Source: Siphonodentalium dalli (taxonomy: Eukaryota; Mollusca; Scaphopoda; Gadilida; Siphonodentaliidae). Taken from it: 64,000 nucleotides of DNA. The stretch lies in the NCBI GenBank assembly GCA_032622095.1, contig CP136066.1:131533917-131597916 (forward strand), given 5' to 3'. The position numbers and the translations under genes are program-made. How positions within the stretch are numbered: position 1 is the first letter of the stretch; every line of letters starts with the position of its first letter. Below, piece by piece: positions 45,841-56,682 of the stretch. The notes beneath the pieces are model-generated. The model did not search any database, had not been told where the DNA came from, and saw only the letters and a program-made list of their open reading frames with translations.

Positions 45841-46329
45841 GTTGTCGAAAATATTAATATTTGTTCCAATCACCGTAAACAGAAAAACATTAAAACGCAT
45901 ACAGTTTCGTTCATATATACCATGACCATCGCGTAAACAGCATGTTATCATCAAGCCCTACTATATTTTACCTAAGCAAGAGTATGATTGTGTTACAGAA
46001 GACAGCAGAATGCTACTGGCTAATCACACATAAATGGCATAAACGCTCTTTATTAATTCCATATCAGGAATTCACCAACAAAGAACGCTCTTTATGTTTA
46101 CCATCATAATATAAACAAACACCAGGAAAGTAACTTTTTATGCTTTTGTTTACATAACAATGGTCAAACATATGTCAATACCACACAGTTTATGCGATAT
46201 TTTTTATTTGTATACGGACAAAGTCTGTCTACATTTTGATGTTCTTTCTGTTTGTGGCGGTTTTTGACGGGTGGAAATATTTTCACAGGATACCCACCGC
46301 CAAGGCCAACCGTACCTTTAAGTGATACG

Positions 46330-47336
46330 CATATTTACTGCACAGATGATCGGCGTTTGGTGACATCTTCATCTGCGGTGTTAACATCTTTCTGGGCCGA
46401 CAGTGGTCCATCCATATCGCGCGGATATTGAGAACGACACTGATTTTTAACATTCTGTTCATCTAATGCTTCATTGACAGCTTCAACTATATACCGGCAT
46501 TTGTTTTGGCAGCGTGTAAGTCCAGAAACTATACTAGTGGTGGATGTTCTCGAAAATTTGAGTGAGCAAAAACACTATTGAAAAAAATCGCCAAAAGATA
46601 TTAAATGGTTTGATCAGGGGAAACTGATTTACAGCGGGTGGATAAATACTCCTGCTTCATGTGGACATACACATGCGTTGTTCGTTGTCTGTTTTGCGAT
46701 GAGAAACAAACATATCCCCATATCATATACGTGAAAATGACTTTCCCATTTTCTCGGTTTTGGCGATACCCTCGGGTTTGGCGATACCACGTACACGGGG
46801 GTGATATAGTCGTATTTTCTCAGACTGTCAATTCAAGTGAAACATTGACAAGTCGATAGCTTCGGATCATTTGTGGTCTATAAGTATTTACTATATTGTG
46901 AATTTCTACAAATTAACATGCTAGAAAACGTACCCAGTGTATTTTCCATTATCTTCCGGCAAACATACCAAGATAACCAGTTACCAATCTTAACAGAGAA
47001 ACGCAAAAGGTATAATCTTATAAATTGCATTCCAAAACTTCATATAATCACAATGCCTCAAATTAACAGTATAAACATGGTTCATGTACAATACTTGTAA
47101 GTACACAGCCGATAATGACAAATAATGTAAACAATATTAATTCGTCCATATCATATCAGTCTGTATAAGAGGCGCTGGCACAGTATGGTGTGCTCTTTGC
47201 TTCATATAGCATGGGGGAAATATATAATTTATATGGTTTTATTTAAACACAATAGGAATATATATAACGTAGTCACAGGGACTTGTCGTTAAAGAAACGA
47301 GTAAAATCTAAATTAAAAAATATTCTAAATTAAAAA
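46330..47336. other. intergenic stretch, nothing recognised
   Basis: AT-rich DNA with a small GGCGATACC duplication near 46762-46785. Short frames at 46638-46859 and 46873-47100 are unremarkable. No gene is supported. Confidence 0.35.
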
Positions 47337-47434
47337 CTAGCGCGCCACTTTAACTATGACATAATGTTTGACAAGGGAGATTATGTCTGTCTGTCTGTTT
47401 GCGATGGACTCGAAAACGGCCGAGCCGATTTCGA

Positions 47435-47473
<39 letters not shown>

Positions 47474-48220
47474 ATTTTTTTATTCAGATCATTTTTTAAA
47501 TTTCATCATGTGACATTAGTCTTATTCAGTATTGTATAACATTTTCAAATATTTTGAGGTATATATGAACATACATGTATATATGATTAAATGTAATTTG
47601 TAGATATAAAGTAACAAAATATAAAACAAGTAATTTTTTTTTTTGTGGATAATCAGTGTATTTGTGAAACTTGGTATGTGGGGTTACTTTAGGCCGGGGA
47701 GTATCATGGGCCTATTAATTTGCCCGTGCGACGTGACCTTGACCTTCAAATCGGGTCATTTTAAGGTCAAACGCCCGAGTAACAAGGGATTTCGATGAAA
47801 ATTAGTGTCTAATGATATTTTCGTATGGGGAGTGTCATAAGCCTATTCATTTGCCCGTGCGACGTGACATTGACCTTGAAATCGGGTCAATTCAAGGTAA
47901 AATCGCGAATTTTGATGGGATTTCGACGAAATTTCATACATAGGGTTACTTTTGTCCACTGAGTGTTTTGGACGGGTCAAATCGTGACCCCGACCTGACC
48001 TTGACCTTCAAAATGATCAATTCAAGGTCAAATCGGGTAAAGCCGTATGGATTTCGACGGGTACTTTTGTCGGATACTTTTGTCCGGGAAGTGTTTTGGA
48101 CGGGTCAAATCGTGACCCCACCTGACCTTGACCTTCAAAATGGACAATTCAAGGTCAAATCGCGCAATTCGCCGAAAAGCAGAGGGGAAACAGCCCGGAC
48201 GAAGTCGGGTCCACCAGCTA

Positions 48221-48221
<1 letters not shown>
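47337..48221 (+). mobile_element. Helitron-like copy with a retroposon inserted
   Basis: The body follows the family (GATGGACTCGAAAACGG, CCGAGCCGATTTCGATGAAA, then after an insertion TGAAACTTGGTATGTGGGG and three ACCTTGACCTTCAAA blocks). It ends with the CCCGGACGAAGTCGGG palindrome and CACCAGCTAG at 48221, followed by T. The 5' end differs from the other copies (GCGCGCCACTTTAAC near 47340), so this is a variant subfamily or a chimera. Confidence 0.7.
47435..47655 (-). mobile_element. poly(A)-tailed retroposon insertion (minus strand)
   Basis: A T-tract of more than 20 bases interrupts the Helitron exactly between ...TTTCGATGAAA and TGAAACTTGG, so TGAAA is present on both sides as a likely target duplication. 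Read on the minus strand this is a roughly 220-bp, 5'-truncated retroposon ending in poly(A). The body is too short and AT-rich to classify. Confidence 0.55.

Positions 48222-48278
<57 letters not shown>
48222..48278. repeat. (TA)n microsatellite between two Helitron 3' ends
   Basis: About 57 bp of TA repeat. The plus-strand Helitron ends CTAG at 48221, and a minus-strand Helitron ends CTAG at 48282-48279. Both therefore point their 3' ends into the same TA tract. Confidence 0.85.
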
Positions 48279-48280
<2 letters not shown>

Positions 48281-48618
48281 AGCTGATGTGCCCGACTTCG
48301 TCCGGGGTATTTAGGGATTTCTTTGTGATCGCCTCCGTCTGCGTTGAAAAGTATTAGGAGAAAGAATTTTTTTTTTTTTCGATCGGTCCAGATACTTGCC
48401 TATATGATCGTATATGGTCAAGGTCAAAGACACGGCCGCACGTGAAATTGGACCCGTCCATATTGTTCCCTGGATCAAAGTAGGCCTACATACCAAATTT
48501 GAGTAGGATCGGTCGAGCAGTTTTTGAGTCTATAACACATACACACACACGCACACACATACGCACACACATACGTACACACATACACATAGACATAAGT
48601 TCCAAAATATGTAATAGA
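48279..48618 (-). mobile_element. 340-bp non-autonomous Helitron, minus strand
   Basis: On the minus strand it begins TCTATTACATATTTTGGAAC (from 48618), then (TG)n, then GACCGATCCTACTCAAATTTG. It ends CCCGGACGAAGTCGGGCACA then TCAGCTAG at 48279. Both ends match the family while the body is much shorter. Confidence 0.75.
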
Positions 48619-48823
48619 TATCTGTTCAAGATTTTTCTCCCAGACCCCTGGACCAATTTCAACCGCGGCGGACGTTATAACGGCGTTAGATTTTCAAAAC
48701 TATTGATTTAAAAACAAATGAATTTAATTTAAAAATAAAAATATATATGTTTTGTTAAATTGACCAAGGAGTTCAATTAAATGTACTCAATCCGATTCGA
48801 TGGTCCCCATATCATCAGATTCC

Positions 48824-48848
48824 AACAACAACAACAACAACAACAACA
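48824..48848 (+). repeat. (CAA)n microsatellite
   Basis: Eight CAA units follow GATTCCAA. The glutamine-rich frame through it (48781-49017) is not considered a gene. Confidence 0.85.
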
Positions 48849-48879
48849 CTTTTTGAAATGCCGCTTCAGTTATCAGAAT

Positions 48880-49250
48880 CGATTTTGCCCAAAAATAATG
48901 CTAAACACAGTCAACTACATGTATAGTATAAAATTGCTGAAAACCTGTTATTTATTAACATTTTGTTCAACGAAATTTTGCCGGTTTGTCAAATATCTGA
49001 CACAAAAAGCCACTTGATTTTAGAGTTATCCATCTTCATCGCAATTTGGTCCGAGACCGTCTTCTCGTCGATCTTACTGGGCCACAGAAAATTACTGGTG
49101 GTGAAAAATAATATATTTCAAAAATCGACATCTGATCACTCTGAGCTTTGATGGGTGGTTCCTCGACTCGAATCAAATATCTGTTACCCCCAAAGCCAAG
49201 GAAATAGTAATTTGCGAGCGATAATTCGGATTATGCACCTTTAAATTCAA
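48880..49250 (+). repeat. second copy of the 25.2-kb dispersed repeat
   Basis: It shares CAAAAATAATG, ATAAAATTGCTGAAAACC, CCGGTTTGTCAAATATCTGA and CTCGACTCGAATCAAATAT with 25185-25670, but lacks the internal 117-bp duplication. That makes the duplication at 25.3 kb copy-specific. Confidence 0.7.
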
Positions 49251-49259
49251 AAAATTAAC

Positions 49260-50230
49260 TTAAAATTATTTTTGTTTTTTTAAATATCAAAATTTAAATC
49301 TGCCCGAATTGCACGAGGGGGCCGCCGCTGACCAAATGCTTCCTCTAAGATCAAAAAGTGTGACAAGTGCACAGAGGGACTGCGGCCCCCTGACACACAA
49401 AGGGGAAATATGCCGGGGGAACAGTGTAGGGGTAGCAGACCCATTCGACGCCGAATAAAGGCTAACAAATGGAGACTGCCTCAGCTAATTTATAAATATT
49501 TACGAAGATGTTTCGCAGTATAGACAAAATGTGCTTTTCGGACCGTTAGCCAATCAACGATGTTCAATGCCTGAGTGCGTGATTGCCAGTAAAAATGCCA
49601 AAATAATTTGAAAATTTCGCTTTAATATAATAATTGGACAGGAGTGGCGACTTCGATTCCTATATGCGATTTATTTGAACAGACTAACACTATATCTGTC
49701 GACATATATATGTAGATGTTTTGGGCAAAAGCCGTGATTTTGTCAGTTTTTGTCGGTAAATTCTGTGTTTGGAATCGACGATGTGTTTTCTCCAGTAGCA
49801 AAGTCTGTCACCCTTATATAAGGTGCTCAGGGGGGATATTTTGCTTATCGCCAATCTCTATTGTGAATTTGTGAGTTTTCGAACAGTTTATGTAGATTTA
49901 TGTACCAGATTTGTAAAATATAGATTTTACTCGAGCGATTGGCGATATAATTTTTGGAATCGGTTTATATGCGTTTGTGAATTATGGCCGTCATAAGTGA
50001 GGACGTATTCGAATTTTCAACCTCCAATGTGAAGCTGTCCATCAATTTCAATGCATTTGTTAAAGTGGCGAATTTCGTATTAATTTAGATTTTTTTTATA
50101 ATTATTTATATATTTACTCGTTTTCTTAATGACACGCCCCTGTGTGAGTATAGCGTCAATTCTTACACCAGTAGATATTGGATGCAACTTCTGTGTATAA
50201 TTCACGTCGACATCACCAACAGCGCCCTCA
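49260..50230. other. intergenic stretch, nothing recognised
   Basis: AT-rich sequence with no recognised coding or repeat structure apart from TTTGTTAAAGTGGCGAA near 50057, a word also seen at 25978. Confidence 0.35.
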
Positions 50231-50745
50231 ATGGCCGCATCGCCATCTGAACCCCGTATCGCCATAGTGCAGTCTGTGTCCTTCGCTGAGAAAGAAATAT
50301 GTGACATCAAATTTAGAAACTCGCATGGTATACGGTTGCGAGTGGATGACTACTTCGATGCGGATGATTTGGGTACGTCCTTGAATGAATTATTTTCAGT
50401 AAATTATATCAAACCTACCGACGATGTCGGACGGGACGAATTGCAGGTAAATGTGCCAATGACTTTGATGTGAGTAAAATGAATTATTTGTTTTCAGGAT
50501 ATGAAACGGGCCTCATGCACCGGCAACACCGGGCAGATGGGGTCCTTATATTATAATGATAAATCTCAACCACATATAATTATGGACGAGCGATATTTTC
50601 CCGATGTCCATAAATGTATAACTAACTCTCAGCACATTTCAGATGCCTCTATGTTGGGCACATGTGAGTTAGAACCATTCGGTATTATACAAGAATGGAT
50701 TTATACAAACACTAGTGTGTTTATCGAATTTTTTAACGATAATAT
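50231..50745 (+). other. unidentified open frames with a possible 51-bp intron
   Basis: The frame 50231-50446 (MAASPSEPRIAIVQSV...LRVDDYFDADDLGTSLNE...) ends at TTGCAG|GTAAAT, and TTGTTTTCAG|GATATG lies at 50488-50500. Removing 50447-50497 (51 bp, containing an in-frame TGA) joins it in phase with a second frame (DMKRASCTGNTGQMGSL...FPDVHKCITNSQH...GIIQEWIYTNTSVF). No family was recognised. It could be the 5' ORF of the LINE that follows, a host exon pair, or chance. Codon usage and both-frame composition look protein-like. Confidence 0.35.
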
Positions 50746-50759
50746 ACATCTGTCAACTA

Positions 50760-50955
50760 TGACGACGATGGCGATGACCACGACGAGGACAGTGATGAAA
50801 ATTATGACGACATCGGTGATGATGATGATGATTATGATGATGACGACGATTATGATGATGATGATGATGATGACAGTGGTGATGATGATGATGATGATGA
50901 TGAAGATGATAATGATGTTGATGACGGTAACGATGATGCTGGTGATGAGGATGGT
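50760..50955 (+). repeat. (GAT)n-rich tract encoding an acidic run
   Basis: GAT/GAC triplets dominate. In one frame they give an almost uninterrupted aspartate-rich stretch that leads directly, still open, into the LINE endonuclease start GLSKWKFIALNVGGTRKR. The overlapping ATG-rich methionine frame is an artefact. Confidence 0.8.
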
Positions 50956-51347
50956 TTAAGTAAGTGGAAGTTCATAGCCCTGAATGTAGGCGGCACACGG
51001 AAGCGCCTTCATTATCCTGAATTTGTGTCACTCTTGAATAGGTATGATATAGTGTGTTGACGTGATACGAAGCGAACTCATGAGTGTTTCATGGGTTAAA
51101 GTTGGTCGACCCGAACATAAGGCAGATAGTTGTCTGATTCTAGGGGCGGTATATAATCCCCCGAAAACACAAAATATGCTAATAATAATTTGCATTCGCC
51201 ATTCGGACTTACAATTAGAAATTATACGTTTACGATAACTTAGTCATGATATATATACTCCTTATGGGTGAATTTAATGCACGAACGGCTCAAGTGCGAT
51301 ACTAGGTGAATACATGTTTGATGCTAGCACGGAACGGTTACGTAGCG
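50950..51347 (+). pseudogene. LINE endonuclease, N-terminal half (segment 1 of interrupted LINE)
   Basis: It reads KWKFIALNVGGTRKRLHYPE, then FVSLLNRYDIVC, then stop/frameshift, then RPEHKADSCLILGAVYNPPK and GEFNARTAQ. This is the order of an APE-type LINE endonuclease: N-V-G-G start with the catalytic N, L...YDI, YxPP, GDFNART. Several stops make it dead. It breaks off at 51347 where the 16-bp array begins and resumes at about 52580. Confidence 0.72.
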
Positions 51348-52577
51348 TTTTTCCGAAGACCCATAACTCCGAAGGTCCGATTCTCCGAAGGTCAAATTCT
51401 CCGACGCCCCGATTCTCCGAAAGCCCATAACTCCGAAGTCCCGATTCTCCGAAATCCCATAACTCCGAAGACCCATAACTCCGAAAGCCCATAACTCCGA
51501 AGGCCTATAACTCCGAACGCCCATAACTCCGAAGGTCTATAACTCCGAAGGTCTATAACTCCGAAGGGCCGATTCTCCGAAGATCATGTTTTATCGCTTA
51601 TTAAATAGTGTACAGTCCAGTGGCGGGGTCAATGGGGCCCTAGGGAAGACCGCCCCCAAAAAAACATGTCAAATGTCATGTAAACGTCAGGAAATCCCTC
51701 CTAGGCATTCAAATATTCACAGTGTTCCTGCCCAGGGGAGCCCCCAGACCAACGATTGGGGGCGACCCCTCCCATGTATGCGCTCCCCAAATCAGGCATT
51801 CGTGATATACTTTCGGCATATCATATGCATGATATATCCCCCACATATGCTAATTAATGTGCACCCCAAAATGGGAACCCTGGCGCCGCCACTGGTGTGC
51901 GCCGGGTATATTATAACGAAACGCTGAAAGAATGTCAGAGTAGCCTAACATGCACAGGGGCGACAAGTTCTTCCCCGTTCACCCCTGTACATTTTACTCT
52001 GGCATCTCATGGGCCAACGTAACGTTATAGTATCTGGTGTATAGTCAGTGGCGGGCCAGGGTTCCCATTTAGGTGGGGGCAGTAGGAAAAGTTTGAATAT
52101 TTCCGGGCGTTTACATGACATTGGACATGTTTTGGTAGGGGCCCATATTGTCTGAAATAGCAAGTAGAGGTTTAATGGGGGCAGTGGGAATTTTGGGACC
52201 CCTTGGCTTCACCACTGGACTGTACACTATTTAGTAAACGATAATACCCCGATAAAACAAAATCTTCGGAGAATCGGACCTTCGGAGAATCGGACCTTCG
52301 GAGTTATGGGCCGTCGGAGAATCGGGCCTTCGGAGTTATAGGTCTTCGGAGAATCGGCCCTTCGGAGTTATAGGTCTTCGGAGTTATAGGTCTTCGGAGA
52401 ATCGGCCCTTCGGAGTTATGGGCTTTCGGAGAATCGGATCTTCGGAATTATGGGCCGTCGGAGAATCGGGTCTTCGGAGTTATGGGCCGTCGGAGAATCG
52501 GGTCTTCGGAGTTGTGGGCCGTCGGAGAATCGGGTCTTCGGAGTTGTGGGCCTTCGTAGTAATAGGTCTTCGGAAAA
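51348..52577. mobile_element. 1.23-kb foldback element with 16-bp tandem-array arms
   Basis: The left arm (51348-51584) is about 14 units of 16 bp, CTCCGAAG plus an eight-base half ending either CCGATT or CCATAA/CTATAA. The right arm (52262-52577) is about 20 units of the reverse complement (CTTCGGAGAATCGG.. / CTTCGGAGTTATGG..). The inner part also pairs: TGTACAGTCCAGTGG (51609) with CCACTGGACTGTACA (52212), ATGGGAACCCTGGC (51869) with CCAGGGTTCCCAT (52058), and ATAACG...GTCAGAGTA (51913) with CTCTGGCATC..AACGTTAT, down to a loop near 51970. It interrupts a LINE endonuclease. No transposase is present. Confidence 0.85.
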
Positions 52578-53507
52578 CCGGTCTGACACCCACGGAACAG
52601 ACATCCACATTCCGGTGCGATGTATACCAAAGACACCAGGAGGCCTACCACATATGCACACAGATTTATTGACGCATGTCGCTTCAACAACATGTACATA
52701 GTTAATGGTCGCGTATGCAGTGATAAAGGGATTGGTAAGCGCACACGTATAGAGACACAAGCCTTGTTGACTATATGCAATCGCTTCAAACGATGTATTT
52801 GCACGTGTATTGGAGTTTGAAGTATTGGAATTCTCATGTTTGAATTCAGATGTGCATTGTGGCATAAGTTTAGAACTTAAAATGCAGCACTGGGTGTGCG
52901 AGCCTTTACATACCAGTCAAATATACGAGCCGAATTGTCAGTCAGTGAAACCGATAATCAAACCATGGAATGATATGAAAGCGCGGGATTTTGTAGCGGG
53001 AGTTAAAGAACGTTCAGTTGAAATATAATCCACACTTAAAGCAGTTGGATACGCTCCGTCGCAGTTTGGTATTGCCAACGCGGCGAACTGTTTAGGAAAC
53101 ATTCTGTCAGAACAAGCCGTTCAAACATTTGGTACTCACAACCGAGCATGTAAATCACGACGAAAAAAAATGTAAAAAGTGGTTTACTCAGAATTTCGCC
53201 GTAAAAGAAGGTCATTTACATGTAATAAGGCTAGAAAGCAGTACTATTTATGCAAGTCTTTGGACTTTAGAACTAAATTGAGGACGTCGAGCAAGCAATA
53301 TAAGCGAACGATGAATAAAATAAACGCGCAGAGATACTTGAAAATTGTAATCGGGAACTGAGGGAAATCCCGAAAAAGTCATCGGACTGCTTTTGTAAAA
53401 CTTGGAAAACATTTACAAACGACAGTGCACGGGTAGTAGTTGAACATATTAGCCTTGATAGTTTATTCGATCATTATAATGCATTAAATGCACCTAATGC
53501 GCATAAT
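52578..53507 (+). pseudogene. LINE endonuclease C-terminus and linker (segment 2)
   Basis: It resumes with DTRRPTTYAHRFIDACRFNN, then MYIVNGRVCSDKGIGKRT, then FEVLEFSCLNSDVHCGISL (SDVH catalytic motif). Next come W..MKARDFVAGVKER and the basic linker FRRKRRSFTCNKARKQYYLC, then RTSSKQYKRTMNKINAQRY, then SLDSLFDHYNALNAPN. Frameshifts and stops are present. It ends at the TIR element at 53508. Confidence 0.72.
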
Positions 53508-53980
53508 ATTGTCCATTAATAAATTGACAATCCGTACCTAAATTTTCATGAATTAATGGTCAAATCGACCACGCGTGGCACGCGAGCTTGGGATTGTCCA
53601 CTAAATCACGACATATAGATAATCCTGCATGTTAGCTTCATATTTAATCTGAAGGGCAATAACTCTATAAAGAATGTACCTTTACTAAATAACAAAATTT
53701 GTATGAGAAATTGCAACACAACAATAGATCAACTCTGGTGAAATGTAAGTCAAATTCTTCTATTGTGTCGTTGGGCGTTGGGAGGCTTGGGTTAACGCTC
53801 TTTAAAAACACTTTCCGTTATTTCGTCAAAAACACTTCTTCAAATATCCCCGTTGTATTTCGTCAAAAAACATTTCTTCAAATATCTCCGTTATTTAGTT
53901 AATACAAATGAAATTAAATGATTGATTAGCGTTAATTAATGAAAATTTAGGTACGGATTGTCCATTTATAAATGGCCAAT
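53508..53980. mobile_element. ~473-bp TIR element inside LINE (MITE-like)
   Basis: The left end ATTGTCCATTAATAAATTG and the inverted right end ATTGGCCATTTATAAATGG are followed by GACAATCCGTACCTAAATTT then TCAT on both sides: TIRs of about 50 bp. Inside, ATTTCGTCAAAAA...TTCTTCAAATATC is duplicated in tandem (53820-53900). No coding capacity. Target duplication not resolved. Confidence 0.75.
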
Positions 53981-54608
53981 CCTTGAAGAATTGCCTCCTT
54001 GAATGAGGCAACACATGATATCGAACTGACTGCTCTCATCGATAGTATATATATCCCCAATAACCCCGATGACGAGCTCAATTCACCTATTGAAATGCAT
54101 GAGATCATTGATGTTGTTAATTCTTTTAATATAAATAAACCTCCTGGCGTTGATCAGGTAAGTACTCATTATATAAAATCTACAATTGATGTACTTTTAC
54201 CATTTTACTCAAGATTATTCAACTTGGTATGATTAGATACGGGACTATTCCCAAATGGTTGGGCTATCGGCATGATAGTGCCACTGTATAACATAAAGGA
54301 TGAAAAACCGACCCTAATTCATACAGATGGATCATCTTATTGAGCTGTATTGGTAAGATTTTCACTGGAACCTTGAATCGGCGTCTTGGAACTTATGCCG
54401 AGAGCAACAATTTGCTCAAGGATAACCAAACGGGTTTTAGAAAGGGTTGTTCAACACTAGATAATATTTTCGTTTTATACAGTCTAACTGAAATTTACCT
54501 GCGTGATGGGAAGAAACTTTTCTGTACTTTCGGTGATTTTAAAAAGGCTTTTGATACTGTTTGACGAGAGGCGTTATGTGTTAAGCTTATGAGAACCGGA
54601 ATCAACGG
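53981..54608 (+). pseudogene. LINE reverse transcriptase, N-terminal part (segment 3)
   Basis: Two frames read NEATHDIELTALIDS...LNSPIEMHEIIDVVNSFN, then INKPPGVDQVSTHYIKST, LPFYSRLFNL, then LSCIGKIFTGTLNRRLGTYA, ESNNLLKDNQTGFRKGCSTL, DNIFVLYSLTEIYL and FCTFGDFKKAFDTV. These are RT fingers and palm blocks of a Jockey/CR1-like LINE: K.PG.D, NQ.GFRKG.ST, and D.KKAFDTV with the first catalytic D position. A stop (TTTGA) and frame changes break it. It stops at 54608 where the LTR element starts, in the codon run RTGING. Confidence 0.8.
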
Positions 54609-54649
54609 TGTAGCGATGTACGCCGTGGGTGTACAATCAAAGTGAAAAT

Positions 54650-55367
54650 ACATTGAAACTGGATTTGTATGATGGGACCTCGAATTGGACAGAATTCACA
54701 CTTTGATTGGGTAGCAAGAGCCAACAGATGGAGTGATGGCACTAAGTTGTTCCAGTTGGCCACGCACTTGCGAGGATCGGCAAGAAGTGGCTGGTAGATT
54801 TTATGCCGGAACAGATGAGTTTTACGGAATTAAAAGATATTCTGTCATCCAGATTTGAACCGAGAAACCAGTGTGAGATGTTCCGCGACATCTTGGAAAC
54901 AAAGAGACGCCAAGAAAAAGAGACATTGCCTGAATTAGCGCAAGATGTAAAGCGATTAGTTAGAATGGCCTTATCCCACTGCCAATATGGAGATACGAGA
55001 TTGCTTGGCCAGTCGATGCTTTAGAGAAGCTTTATGCGATTCAGACATGGAGTGGGCAATTTGCCAAGGGAATCCAGAGAATGTAGACCAGGCCTTAGCA
55101 TTGGCTTTAAAATATGAGGCCTTTCAAATAAGCTCACATAGAAAGAATGCGATGAACAGACAAACCATCCGATTTTGTCAAACAGATCACAGTGACGATG
55201 TTGTAACCCATGGATCAAATACCGAAAACAGAGAATCCTCGCTCGAAGATAAGATAGAGAAGCTTGTTAATGAAGCAGTGAAGAAAGCCATGAATAAAAA
55301 TTGGCCTACTATGCAGCAATGTGGATATTGTAGAAAAGGCAACCACAAAGAAGAAAACTGCTGGTAA
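54650..55367 (+). pseudogene. gag remnant of Gypsy-type element with CCHC knuckle
   Basis: Pieces in changing frames: KLDLYDGTSNWTEF and RANRWSDGTKLFQLATHLRG (54650-54780), MSFTELKDILSSRF and KETLPELAQDVKRLV (54803-55024), and QALALALKYEAF (55105 on). The last frame ends in CGYCRKGNHKEENC, a C-X2-C-X4-H-X4-C zinc knuckle (55320-55361). This is the usual capsid-to-nucleocapsid order of Gypsy gag. At least two frameshifts are present (before 54803 and near 55000). No pol follows. Confidence 0.75.
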
Positions 55368-55628
55368 AAGGAAAAAGACGCGAGAATGCGAGAGCCAAAG
55401 AAGCCAGAGAATTGGAGAGAAAGGGAAGACTGATTTCTGAATCATCTAGATTCCGATAAGCTAGCTATATCGTGGAAGCAATGAAGAAGTCTACCTTTGC
55501 CAGGATGAAGCAAGATTTTCAATGATTCGCGATTGTCATTAATATTACTTATTGTTATTTGCATTTATTGATAACTATGTTCATTGTATGTTACGTTCGG
55601 GGCGAACTTTTCTCTATGCGGGATGTGG

Positions 55629-56682
55629 TGTAGCGATGTTTCAAAGTATACCTTTTATGTCATAGCGTAAAGTTTCCTACTTTCGGTTTCGCAACATCGT
55701 TTTGTAAACATGCTAATTTTCGTCACCATTTTCCCATTTATTCACCTCATTCTAGTTGTAAACATGCACTTTATCATATTATATTCATCTCATTACGTCA
55801 CATTTATTATTGTATTTAAACAGTAAGTCGTAATTATTAATAGCGGTTGCATAGTTCAATGTTTTAAGTTGGTAATTTGTTCGTATTTCGTCCCAGATTC
55901 TTAGCACTGTCGGGTTTAGCGGTGAAGTCACCAGTTGTGCGACTTCGCCCAACTGGTACACGTCACCGTGACAACAGCTGCTCGTGGTCAACCGACCACT
56001 TCCGTATGGTCAGATTTCTGACCATATTTCTTACCATATGGTCGTTTTCCAACCACATTATGTGGTTGGATTTCTGACCATATGGTCGCCTAGTATAAAA
56101 ACAAGTGACCACTTCCGGTGGTCGGCTTTGTAACGGAAATCTCAGGACAGCAAGTCAGATTTAGCACCCGTCTTGAGGGTTTGCACACAATTTGGGAATC
56201 AAAGCCCGGTATTTCCAATGTGAGCCCAATCATTTGAGTAAACAATAGAACACGCTTGATGTGTTATTAATTGGCTTTCCGAAAGTGCATTTTATTGAAG
56301 TTTGACTCTACTTTTGTGGCGTAATTTGGAATACCTGTTTCCGTGTACATGTATTTGCACACATTTAATGCTCAGATTCTATTGAGTTGTAATCTTAGAG
56401 AGCTATCAGTGCTATTGATCACATGAATATATTATAGATGATCATCATTCTTACCTGTCTGATGGGAATATTATCAGAATAAAACAATCATTTCTATAAA
56501 CAAAGTCTTGACTATCTGAATCAGAACCCGAGGGCTGTAGGTGCCAAACTAATGACCAAGAACCAAGACAAGATTCCAGAAGACAGTCAAGACAAGATAG
56601 ATAGATATAATTACAGTAACGAGATATAAAAGGGGTCAAAGAATCCACTCTACCATATAGTCTGACCCCCACCTCCGTTACA
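55629..56682 (+). repeat. 3' LTR of the Gypsy-type element
   Basis: It runs from TGTAGCGATGT to TTACA, about 1054 bp, bounded by a purine tract on the left and the ACGG target duplication on the right. It holds two TATA-like motifs and a cluster of ACCATATGG dyads that could be regulatory in the live parent. Confidence 0.65.

Larger units (their letters stand above)
54609..56682 (+). mobile_element. internally deleted Gypsy-type LTR retrotransposon
   Basis: The element starts TGTAGCGATGT (54609) and ends GTTACA (56682), flanked by the 4-bp duplication ACGG (54605-54608, 56683-56686). TGTAGCGATGT recurs at 55629 after a purine-rich GCGGGATGTGG, marking the 3' LTR (55629-56682). Only about 11 bp of the 5' LTR remain. 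The gag remnant is present, but protease, RT, RNase H and integrase are all missing. The LTR has TATA-like boxes (TATAAAAAC near 56094, TATAAAAGG near 56625) and repeated CCATATGGTC dyads at 56000-56090. It is non-autonomous and dead. Confidence 0.82.

Noticed and set aside
50501-50959. 152-aa frame with a methionine-rich tail
   Set aside because: The tail is the ATG frame of a (GAT)n tract. The meaningful frame there is the aspartate one leading to the LINE endonuclease.
51348-52577. CRISPR-like regular repeats
   Set aside because: Units are 16 bp and contiguous with no unique spacers, in a eukaryotic genome, within an inverted-repeat element.
51274-52865. Open frames on both strands with peptide repeats such as SYGSSENR and RRPDSPTAHNSE
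   Set aside because: They are translations of the 16-bp array. A period not divisible by three cycles through all frames, so they are long only by composition.
55877-56077. 66-aa frame in the LTR
   Set aside because: It lies wholly inside the 3' LTR, over the CCATATGG dyads, and has no domain.
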